Shown here piece after piece: positions 27,169 through 35,034 of a stretch of 41,573 bases of DNA (positions within the stretch are counted from its first letter, which is position 1; every line of letters starts with the position of its first letter). The stretch spans positions 1-41,573 of the forward strand of contig JAQWTK010000037.1 in the NCBI GenBank assembly GCA_029242705.1. The letters are read 5' to 3'. Position numbers and translations under genes: made by a program. The notes beneath the pieces were generated by a model. That model did not search any database. It was not told the origin of the DNA and saw only the letters and a list, made by a program, of their open reading frames with translations. The stretch is from Gammaproteobacteria bacterium. GTDB lineage: Bacteria > Pseudomonadota > Gammaproteobacteria > Pseudomonadales > Pseudohongiellaceae.

Positions 27169-27528
27169 ATGGCTCGAGTTAAAAGAGGCGTTGTCGCTAA
27201 TCGTCGTCACAAAAAGGTCCTTAAGGAAGCAAAAGGCTATTATGGAGCACGCAGTCGCGTATTTCGTGTGGCAAAACAGGCCGTCACAAAGGCCGGTCAA
27301 TATGCTTATCGCGATCGCAGGGTAAAGAAGCGCGTATTTCGCTCTTTATGGATCACGCGAATTAATGCGCAAGCTCGCGAGAGCGGTATTAATTATAGTC
27401 AGCTTATCGCAGGCTTAAAGAAAGCTAATATTGAAATCGACCGCAGAGTACTGGCTGATCTTGCTGTTTATGACAAAGCAGCCTTTACGGCAATCGTTGA
27501 TCAGGCTAAAGCAGGCCTAGCTGCGTAA
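27169..27528 (+). CDS. rplT: 50S ribosomal protein L20
   Basis: 119-residue rRNA-binding protein needed for early 50S assembly and, in E. coli, translational repressor of rpmI and rplT. The basic helical N-terminus ([19 protein letters not shown]) and C-terminal [19 protein letters not shown] are typical. Strong AGGAAAGGAG ribosome site. pheS follows after 24 bases; no pheM-like leader ORF fits in that gap. Confidence 0.97.
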   Translation: MARVKRGVVANRRHKKVLKEAKGYYGARSRVFRVAKQAVTKAGQYAYRDRRVKKRVFRSLWITRINAQARESGINYSQLIAGLKKANIEIDRRVLADLAVYDKAAFTAIVDQAKAGLAA

Positions 27529-27552
27529 AGCCGCTTGGCGGAGGCAGCTTGA

Positions 27553-28569
<1,017 letters not shown>

Positions 28570-28595
28570 CATAAGTAAATTGCAGAGTTGCAATA

Positions 28596-30992
28596 ATGAT
28601 TTTTAGTGAAGAATGGTTAAAAGAATGGATTGATCCGAAGATTGGTGCGGACGCGCTTATGGATCGATTAACAATGGCGGGATTGGAGGCTGATGGAATC
28701 TCAGCCGTCGCTAACGACTTTACTGGAATTATTGTAGGTGAAGTGCTCAGCGTCCAGCCGCATTCGGATGCAAAGAAGTTGCAAGTTTGTAGTGTCAGTG
28801 ATGGTGATAACGTATATCAAGTGGTTTGTGGTGCGCCTAATGTGCGGGTAGGAATGAAATCGCCTTTTGCTAAAACCGGCGCAGAAATTATTGTTCCAAA
28901 ATCTAATAAGCCGCTAAAAATAGAAGCAACAAAAATTAGAGGAATCGAATCCAATGGCATGCTTTGCTCGGCAGAGGAGTTAGGTCTAGAAGAGAAATCA
29001 GACGGACTTTTGGAGTTGCCCAAATTTTTCTCGCTAGGGGAAGATATCAGAAAGCTATTAAAGCTTGATGACATAAGTATGGAGTTAGACCTGACTCCCA
29101 ATAGAGGGGATTGCCTAGGGATTCGTGGATTAGCTCGCGAAATAGCGGTGCTAACACGACAAGATTATAAAGAACCGTCAGTTTCTAAAATTACTCAACA
29201 GCATAGTAATGAATTGCCAATTAAGATAACGGCGAAGGATCAATGTCCAAGATATTTAGGTCGAATAATCAAAAATATAGATCTGAATGCAGCTTCTCCT
29301 TTATGGATGCAAGAAAGGCTTAGGCGATCAGGGCTTAGGAGTATAGATCCTATAGTAGATGTCACCAACTATGTGCTTATGGAGTTAGGACAACCCATGC
29401 ATGCGTTTGACTATTCAAAGCTTGCTGGTGGTATCGAAGTTCGCATGGCGCAGGATAATGAAAAATTGCTTCTCCTAGATGGTAAGGAAGTTAATCTGGA
29501 TCCAAATATTTTAGTGATTGCCGACCATGAAAAAGCGGTTGCTATGGCTGGTGTCATGGGCGGGATGGAAACTGCGGTATCGGCTAAGACTAAAGATGTT
29601 TTTCTAGAGTGCGCGTTTTTTTCTCCTCTAGCGATTGCTGGGAAGGCACGTACTTTTGGTATGCACACCGATGCGTCTCATCGCTATGAAAGAGGCGTTG
29701 ACTACAAATTGCAAAAAACTGCTATAGATAGAGCCACGGAACTTCTACTTGACATAGTAGGCGGTGAAGCGGGTCCTATTACCGAAGCTGTAGGCAATCT
29801 TCCGGAAACAGTATCGGTAAGCCTGACCTATGCGAAAGTAAATTCGGTTCTTGGCATTGATATGCCTTCTGAAGAGGTTCGAGATATTTTGTTGAGATTA
29901 GGCTTTTCTGTGGCAGACGAAAGCGACGATGGAATGCGTGTGATAGTCCCTTCCTATAGGTTTGATATAAGTATTGAGGCGGATCTTATCGAGGAATTAG
30001 CTCGTATTTTTGGCTACGACAAGATTCCCAAAACCTCCGGCCTAATGAGGCAATCTTTAGATTTTAAGCCTGAGGGCGAGGTCCCGATTCGGAGGATGTG
30101 TGATTTATTGGTTGATCTTGGCTATCAGGAGGTCGTGACCTATTCTTTTGTTGACCCAGGTCATTTGAGGCTGTTAACGAAATCGCCAGATGCGCAGGTA
30201 ATTAACCTGCAAAACCCAATTTCTGAGGAAATGTCGGTGATGCGGTCAAGCTTACTGCCAGGATTGGTTAGTGCGTATCAGTACAATGCTAATCGTCAGC
30301 AAGAGCGGCTAAGATTGTTTGAAAGTGGATTAGTCTTTAGCCAAAAAGGTGAGGTAGTTGTACAGACTGCTAAACTCTCTGGCCTAATTTCAGGCGAAAG
30401 GTATCCAAAAAACTGGAATAATAACAGTAAATTAAATGATTTTTATGATATAAAAGGTGATATTGAAATGCTGCTTGATTTGCGGCGTTTGAAGTCATCG
30501 GTTAAGTTTTTAGATGCTGAACACCCAAGCATGCACCCAGGGCAGTGCGCAAAGATTACGGATTCTGAATGTAATGAAATAGGGCACATAGGTGCTCTCG
30601 ACCCCTTTATTTCTCAAGAATTAGGGCTCGGCGAATCGATTTTTCTGTTTGAATTGACCCTCAGTGAGTTACAGAAAGGGTCTATTCCTAGAGCAAAGCT
30701 GTTATCGAAATACCCTGAAGTTACTCGAGATTTAGCTTTCGTAATTGATGATTCAGTAGTTTCAGCTGATATTCTTGAGAATGTGAGGCTAAATGCTGGA
30801 GATTGTCTGGTAGACCTAAGAATATTTGATGTTTATCAAGGGGATGCGATTGAAAAAGGCAAAAAAAGTATTGCTTTGGGGTTGACGTGGCAGGATCCTT
30901 CGCGCACTCTTAGTGACGAGGAAGTAAACACAATAATTAGTAGTTGTGTCAAAGCACTACAAGAGCAATTTAATGCAAAATTGCGAAATTAA
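28596..30992 (+). CDS. pheT: Phenylalanyl-tRNA synthetase beta subunit
   Basis: Beta subunit that edits mischarged Tyr-tRNA-Phe and recognises tRNA. 798 residues. An N-terminal tRNA-binding OB domain (about 40-150; VLSVQPHSDAKKLQVC), the B3/B4 editing domain (LGRIIKN to YERGVDYK), a B5 domain (about 400-475), a catalytic-like module, and a C-terminal ferredoxin-fold anticodon-binding domain (about 705-797). The gene begins 26 bases after pheS and ends just before ihfA. Confidence 0.97.
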   Translation: MIFSEEWLKEWIDPKIGADALMDRLTMAGLEADGISAVANDFTGIIVGEVLSVQPHSDAKKLQVCSVSDGDNVYQVVCGAPNVRVGMKSPFAKTGAEIIVPKSNKPLKIEATKIRGIESNGMLCSAEELGLEEKSDGLLELPKFFSLGEDIRKLLKLDDISMELDLTPNRGDCLGIRGLAREIAVLTRQDYKEPSVSKITQQHSNELPIKITAKDQCPRYLGRIIKNIDLNAASPLWMQERLRRSGLRSIDPIVDVTNYVLMELGQPMHAFDYSKLAGGIEVRMAQDNEKLLLLDGKEVNLDPNILVIADHEKAVAMAGVMGGMETAVSAKTKDVFLECAFFSPLAIAGKARTFGMHTDASHRYERGVDYKLQKTAIDRATELLLDIVGGEAGPITEAVGNLPETVSVSLTYAKVNSVLGIDMPSEEVRDILLRLGFSVADESDDGMRVIVPSYRFDISIEADLIEELARIFGYDKIPKTSGLMRQSLDFKPEGEVPIRRMCDLLVDLGYQEVVTYSFVDPGHLRLLTKSPDAQVINLQNPISEEMSVMRSSLLPGLVSAYQYNANRQQERLRLFESGLVFSQKGEVVVQTAKLSGLISGERYPKNWNNNSKLNDFYDIKGDIEMLLDLRRLKSSVKFLDAEHPSMHPGQCAKITDSECNEIGHIGALDPFISQELGLGESIFLFELTLSELQKGSIPRAKLLSKYPEVTRDLAFVIDDSVVSADILENVRLNAGDCLVDLRIFDVYQGDAIEKGKKSIALGLTWQDPSRTLSDEEVNTIISSCVKALQEQFNAKLRN

Positions 30993-31007
30993 GTTGAGGA
31001 ATTGATT

Positions 31008-31319
31008 ATGGGCGACGGAGCACTCACAAAAGCCGATATGGCTGAGCGCCTGTTCGAAGAGCTCGGACTGAACAAGCGTGAGGCGAAAGAGGTGGTAGAG
31101 CAGTTCTTTGAGGAGATCCGGCTTTCTCTAGAGAAAAATGAGCAGGTAAAACTCTCGGGTTATGGAAATTTCGACCTCAGAGACAAGAAGCAACGCCCAG
31201 GACGAAACCCCAAAACAGGCGAAGAAATTCCCATTAAGGCTAGAAGGGTAGTTACTTTTCGGCCCGGTCAGAAACTAAAAGCGAGGGTTGAAGGGTATGC
31301 TGGAACCGAAGAACAATAA
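31008..31319 (+). CDS. ihfA: Integration host factor subunit alpha
   Basis: DNA-bending partner of IhfB (16349-16651). The ATG at 31008 is chosen over a TTG at 31002 because GAGG (30996-30999) is then eight bases away; the protein is 103 residues, starting [13 protein letters not shown]. It has the HU/IHF fold, with [12 protein letters not shown] and the minor-groove arm [13 protein letters not shown]. It follows pheT, as in E. coli and Pseudomonas, and overlaps the MerR gene by 23 bases. Confidence 0.96.
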   Translation: MGDGALTKADMAERLFEELGLNKREAKEVVEQFFEEIRLSLEKNEQVKLSGYGNFDLRDKKQRPGRNPKTGEEIPIKARRVVTFRPGQKLKARVEGYAGTEEQ

Positions 31320-31650
31320 CGAATTACCCCCAATCCCACCCAAGCGTTACTTTACGATTGGAGAAGTAGGCGAGTTATGTGCGGTTAAGCCTCACGTGCT
31401 CAGGTACTGGGAAGCTGAGTTTCCACAGCTTAAGCCGGTTAAGCGGAGAGGCAACCGCCGCTATTATCAGCGCCAAGATGTTATTTTAATCCGCCAGATT
31501 AAGAGTTTGCTCTATGAGCAGGGTTATACAATCGGTGGGGCGCGTCAAAAAATGAGTGATGCCCCATCAGAAGTTGCAAAGCCCAATGTTAATTCCAGCG
31601 AGATTAAATCTCTTGTTCAAGATCTTGAGCAAGTTCTTTCTAAGCTGTAG
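31297..31650 (+). CDS. MerR-family transcriptional regulator
   Basis: 117 residues with a MerR winged helix-turn-helix at about 18-85 ([20 protein letters not shown], then [13 protein letters not shown]) and a short C-terminal helix for dimerisation. There are no effector-binding cysteines, so it is not a metal sensor of the classical type. The start at ATG 31297 ([13 protein letters not shown]) matches pseudomonad homologues in the same place; an upstream TTG at 31288 is less likely. It overlaps ihfA and is probably co-translated. Its target is unknown. Confidence 0.88.
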   Translation: MLEPKNNNELPPIPPKRYFTIGEVGELCAVKPHVLRYWEAEFPQLKPVKRRGNRRYYQRQDVILIRQIKSLLYEQGYTIGGARQKMSDAPSEVAKPNVNSSEIKSLVQDLEQVLSKL

Positions 31651-31709
31651 TTTGGATTTATTGGTTAGGCTTTTTTCCAGAATAATAATAGCAAGGTAGG
31701 TTATTATTT

Positions 31710-31786
31710 CGGGGCGTAGCGCAGTCTGGTAGCGCACTACACTGGGGGTGTAGTGGTCGTGGGTTCAAATCCCGCCGTCCCGACCA
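31710..31786 (+). tRNA. tRNA-Pro (anticodon GGG)
   Basis: Complete cloverleaf: acceptor CGGGGCG/CGTCCCG, D-arm, anticodon stem CTACA/TGTAG around CTGGGGG, T-arm GTGGG-TTCAAAT-CCCGC, discriminator A and encoded CCA. The anticodon is GGG. 77 bases. A weak promoter (TTGGTT at 31661, AATAAT at 31684, 17-base spacer) lies upstream. A tRNA-Pro after ihfA-merR is the pseudomonad arrangement and here marks the border of the accessory islet. Confidence 0.97.
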
Positions 31787-31887
31787 AATTCTTATCTAAT
31801 CACATCCAGTATCGTCTATAAGTTAATGTTAGATAGACTAAATATCTAAAATTCTGATTTACCCTAATCCAGAGAAATCTATTTATA

Positions 31888-31906
31888 TACCGCCAAAATG
31901 GCGGTA
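31888..31906 (+). repeat. Perfect 7-bp dyad (TACCGCC-N5-GGCGGTA)
   Basis: TACCGCC (31888-31894) and GGCGGTA (31900-31906) are exact inverted copies around AAAAT. There is no T-run after it, so it is a poor terminator. It could be an operator for the islet genes or the first hairpin of an RNA leader. Confidence 0.5.
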
Positions 31907-31929
31907 CATTTGTGTGCTATTTTAAGCGA

Positions 31930-31949
31930 GGTTCCTATCAATAGGAGCC
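31930..31949 (+). repeat. 8-bp hairpin with TCAA loop upstream of the signal-peptide ORF
   Basis: GGTTCCTA (31930-31937) pairs with TAGGAGCC (31942-31949), with one G-U pair and a four-base loop. It lies 23 bases after the dyad at 31888 and 48 bases before the ATG at 31998, so the two together could form a structured leader. No T-run follows. Confidence 0.4.
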
Positions 31950-31997
31950 TTGAGGTAGTATTCGGGAGTCGCCGTTCGGACCAACTAAAGAACTATA

Positions 31998-32120
31998 ATG
32001 AAAGTCAGAGTTCGAAAAAATATCCTGCTACTGTTAATTATATTTGCAAGCGCATCCCATGCTCAGGTTCCGCAAATAGAGGGCGGTGCGCTAGTTTGGA
32101 GAAAGAGCATAGCGGAATAA
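31998..32120 (+). CDS. Short ORF with signal peptide (40 residues)
   Basis: A 40-codon frame whose first 22 residues are a textbook signal peptide: basic start MKVRVRK, a hydrophobic core of Leu and Ile, and a small-residue cleavage site ending ASASHA before QVPQ. The mature part would be only 18 residues. The ribosome site is weak (AAAGAA). The stop lies five bases before the NTF2-like gene, in a different frame. Two readings: a genuine tiny exported peptide, or the detached signal peptide of a formerly secreted NTF2-like protein after an indel. I cannot choose between them. Confidence 0.4.
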   Translation: MKVRVRKNILLLLIIFASASHAQVPQIEGGALVWRKSIAE

Positions 32121-32125
32121 AACTT

Positions 32126-32554
32126 ATGATTAAGCACCCATATGTTAATACGATAGAAAAATACTATGAGGGTTGTAATACCCAAAATGCTGATCTCATG
32201 ATGTCTACCTTCACTCCAGATGTGGTTCATTACTTTGTCGACCACTCAGCGGTCTCTACTGCAGAAGAACTCGCGAACTACTGGTGCAAGGTTGCTCCCT
32301 TGACTCAGGCTTACTGGACTGTAGATCATATCTTGGTAGAGGGGTTGGAGGCGGTAATTGAATGGAGTATGAGATGGAAGCCTAAGTCTGAAGAAAATCA
32401 TGAATTACTGCGTGGAACGGAGTGGTTTGTATTCCGTAATAATAAAATAGCTGAAATTCGTTCATATCATTGTAATTTTTTTCTGAATGACCGGAAGAAT
32501 AGGGAGTTGCACGATTTTGATTATGTTGGCAGGAAATATACTCTCGAACGTTGA
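32126..32554 (+). CDS. NTF2/SnoaL-like domain protein
   Basis: 142 residues from ATG 32126, the methionine just before the first helix of the fold (IEKYYEGCNTQNADLMMSTF). The cone-shaped NTF2-like pattern follows: helix, VVHYFVDHSAVSTAEELANYW, then strands ending in FRNNKIAEIRSYHCNFF. Such proteins are enzymes, for example ketosteroid isomerase-like or dehydratase-like, or ligand binders; the activity here is unknown. The frame is open 76 codons further upstream to 31898 but that extension is not protein-like and overlaps the signal-peptide ORF. It converges on the hydrolase gene. Confidence 0.8.
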   Translation: MIKHPYVNTIEKYYEGCNTQNADLMMSTFTPDVVHYFVDHSAVSTAEELANYWCKVAPLTQAYWTVDHILVEGLEAVIEWSMRWKPKSEENHELLRGTEWFVFRNNKIAEIRSYHCNFFLNDRKNRELHDFDYVGRKYTLER

Positions 32555-32609
32555 ACTGATAGTCCAAAATATAAAGAGTAGAGCTAATCAAACTTTTTCT
32601 GATCTAGGC

Positions 32610-34037
32610 TTAATTTTCTCTAGCACTATCAGGTTTAAACTCCCACGTATGTTCCTTTATATCAGGCACAACTTTAACGCCTGTGGAAAATTTAAAAGGC
32701 GCGCTAGTTCCGCTGGGATAATGCATCTCTACGTAATAGGCTGTGTAACCTTCTTCGGGCGGATCTAGTTTAATTTTAAAAACACCGGGCTCAGCCTCGG
32801 ATAGAGACGAGCTTGTGTAAGCCCTCCCAATGATATCCTGTGTGAAGTTCCTACTATTTTGATTGTGTGCTTGCCAAAGTAATACCGCTTCTGGTTTGTC
32901 TAGAGAGAGTACGGTAATGGTTCCATCTTCAGCTAAATCCCAGGAATATCGTGGCATTTTTACGTTATGGACGATGGCGTGATACCAGGCATCAACACTA
33001 TTGAAAATATCAGTGTTAGCCATACTGTGATTAGAGTTCGGCACGTATCGTAAATGTTTTTCCCCAACTAAGTCATTCCAGTAAAATTGAGAGGAATCTG
33101 GCAGAAAGAACTCGTCACCAGTTGAATTTAGCAGGTACTTCGGTAATTCAAGGCGATCTCTGTATTCGTAGGGCTCAACAAGATCCATTAACGCATCCCA
33201 CTCAGGTGTGCCTATCCAATTAACATTGCCGCTAGTTACATAATCGATTACGGCCAAAGAATATGCACCATAAACGGAAAAATGGTGTTTAAAAGATTCG
33301 CTGACATTAAGCATGTCGATAACTATGGGGATTATTGCGATGACTCGATCATCGACTATAGCCGTTGTCCAGGTTGTCCAGCCTCTCTTCGACCCCCCGG
33401 CGACTACGAACTGTTCAACAGATTTGTCTCCGCCTTGATCGCTGGCCATTAAGTCGGTAACCGTGTCCATGGCTCTCACTGCGGCTTTTGTCATGGGCAA
33501 TCTTAGAGGCCATTTTTCATCGGCGGTTTTAAGGTATTTATCCCAGGTATAAGCGATGATTGCATCTTCTGTTCGTTGGAGTTCATTATCATCTGAAAAA
33601 ATTAGAGGTTGGTTCGGTACCATGTACAGTGTACTGACGACCGTTCCTGTTTCCAATGCTCGCTTAACATCCGCCGGAAGTGGAGCGGTAGGCACGTCGT
33701 TCGATTTGCTACCCCCGGTTATTGTAAGAAATCCTATATCGCTTTTGACCGCATCTGGAACAACCACGACCATAAAGTGTTCCCATAGCGGGAAATTTAC
33801 TTCTGTTTCCGTGAGCCATTGCTGGGAAGTCATTTCTATAATGAAAGTTTTGTATTCTTCTGAGGTTATAGTATTAACAACTTTATACTCATAATTTGAA
33901 TCGGGCTCTCGAACGTAACGATCCAGTGCGGTTAGGCTTAATCCATTCCCTGAGTCGGCAGTTATCCCTGTCGCTGGGATGATTAGAAGCATACAAAAGA
34001 AAGTGGTTAACTTTACTCTTAAAATATTTTTCCCCAT
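32610..34037 (-). CDS. Secreted PhoPQ-activated pathogenicity-related (PqaA-like) alpha/beta hydrolase
   Basis: 475 residues of the PhoPQ-related family. A signal peptide covers about 1-27 (hydrophobic FFCMLLIIPATG, then ITA). The alpha/beta-hydrolase nucleophile elbow is GGSKRGW (Ser216), with candidate acid Asp308 (NSTGDEFF) and His337 (NSNHSM), followed by a beta-sandwich C-terminal region. In Salmonella PqaA is PhoP-regulated and linked to peptide resistance; most marine homologues are uncharacterised, so the name should not imply virulence. A weak AGG precedes the ATG, and the small secreted protein gene lies 20 bases upstream in the same direction. Confidence 0.88.
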   Translation of the reverse strand: MGKNILRVKLTTFFCMLLIIPATGITADSGNGLSLTALDRYVREPDSNYEYKVVNTITSEEYKTFIIEMTSQQWLTETEVNFPLWEHFMVVVVPDAVKSDIGFLTITGGSKSNDVPTAPLPADVKRALETGTVVSTLYMVPNQPLIFSDDNELQRTEDAIIAYTWDKYLKTADEKWPLRLPMTKAAVRAMDTVTDLMASDQGGDKSVEQFVVAGGSKRGWTTWTTAIVDDRVIAIIPIVIDMLNVSESFKHHFSVYGAYSLAVIDYVTSGNVNWIGTPEWDALMDLVEPYEYRDRLELPKYLLNSTGDEFFLPDSSQFYWNDLVGEKHLRYVPNSNHSMANTDIFNSVDAWYHAIVHNVKMPRYSWDLAEDGTITVLSLDKPEAVLLWQAHNQNSRNFTQDIIGRAYTSSSLSEAEPGVFKIKLDPPEEGYTAYYVEMHYPSGTSAPFKFSTGVKVVPDIKEHTWEFKPDSAREN

Positions 34038-34057
34038 TTTTTAGCCTGCTTTATTTA

Positions 34058-34309
34058 TCAATTGCAGAGCAGTATGCCAGTGAATTCTTGCGCTCGACTC
34101 GCTACGTCGGCAATAGATAACGGCCCTGCTTCATTGGCGCTTACTTCGTATGAAATATTATTCGAGTCTAGAAATCGCTTAGAGATTGCGCCATGAATTG
34201 CGAAGTTGATGTTCTGCGTATCGGTATCACATTGCGCTCTAAAAAACTCTTGGGAATTCAAAGCAGAAGAGCTGAGAATTAAAAGCCAGAATATGGTTAA
34301 TTTCTTCAT
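34058..34309 (-). CDS. Small secreted two-cysteine protein, unknown function
   Basis: 83 residues, not recognised. The N-terminus (MKKLTIFWLLILSSSAL) is a signal peptide; cleavage near residue 19 leaves a mature chain of about 64 residues with just two cysteines, Cys27 and Cys82 near the two ends, which could form a disulfide in the periplasm. GGGG lies seven bases before the ATG. It is 20 bases upstream of the PqaA-like gene and likely co-transcribed with it. Confidence 0.65.
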   Translation of the reverse strand: MKKLTIFWLLILSSSALNSQEFFRAQCDTDTQNINFAIHGAISKRFLDSNNISYEVSANEAGPLSIADVASRAQEFTGILLCN

Positions 34310-34502
34310 AATTTCCCCACCATTTATTAAACATCATTTTACATTGAATCTATTGCATAGAAAACGGCGATTTAATTGTTGCTGTTCTTTCCTAAATTTT
34401 TCTTAGCAAGAAATTATGAATTTATATCTTATTTCCTTGAGAGGTAGATGTATAAAATTAATCGAATTTTTGGCGTTAGGCATTAATTCTAGTGGGGCTT
34501 CA

Positions 34503-34844
34503 TTAAACATACCGACGAACTAACCAAATACCTATTGCCGTAGAGCCTATAAAGCGAAATAAGTACGCGGGAGAAGCTGGAATACCGAGAACAAAATCGA
34601 TTAAAAATTCTGTCCAAGGATGTGCAGATTTTCCGAATTCAATTAGAGGTACGAATATTGATATGTAAGTATAGAGGTGCGTGCTTAGATCTATGGGGTT
34701 TACGTATAACGAGTGGATAAAAAAAAATAATAAATAGGTGTCACCCCAAATAAATAAATAGCCGATATTTTTTAGAAACCTATTCGATCTCATAAGGCTG
34801 ATTCTACACCTAATCTGCCTAGGGTTTATTATTTTGTTTTCCAC
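34503..34844 (-). CDS. Unrecognised small membrane protein
   Basis: 113 residues from a GTG at 34844, or 96 from the ATG at 34793; the ribosome site is poor for both. Three hydrophobic segments are visible (about 28-46, 57-68 and 81-108 in the longer form), with basic ends (RSNRFLKN, VRRYV). No family is recognised. It is separated from its neighbours by about 190 bases on each side and points away from smc. Its coding status rests on the length of the frame and its membrane-like composition. Confidence 0.5.
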   Translation of the reverse strand: MENKIINPRQIRCRISLMRSNRFLKNIGYLFIWGDTYLLFFFIHSLYVNPIDLSTHLYTYISIFVPLIEFGKSAHPWTEFLIDFVLGIPASPAYLFRFIGSTAIGIWLVRRYV

Positions 34845-35034
34845 AAAAGTTATAAGCTATTTTTTTCCCTCAATCTGCCGATTACTGTGTCATTAGGACG
34901 TTTAATTAGATAGAATCCCGCGCAATTCAAATGCCGAATTCATTGCAAAATAACTTCACTCATAAAGCAAACTGTGTGACGAGTAGCTGTTTAATTTCTT
35001 TTCTAGCGACATACCAACTTGATATGGGGCTTCT

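Noticed and set aside
31898-32125. 76-codon N-terminal extension of the NTF2-like protein
   Set aside because: It is Cys/Arg/Ser-rich, not protein-like, starts inside the TACCGCC dyad and overlaps the signal-peptide ORF.
31787-34950. Phage-type attachment repeat of the tRNA-Pro 3' end at the far side of the islet
   Set aside because: No copy longer than a few bases of the tRNA 3' end was seen, and no integrase is present.
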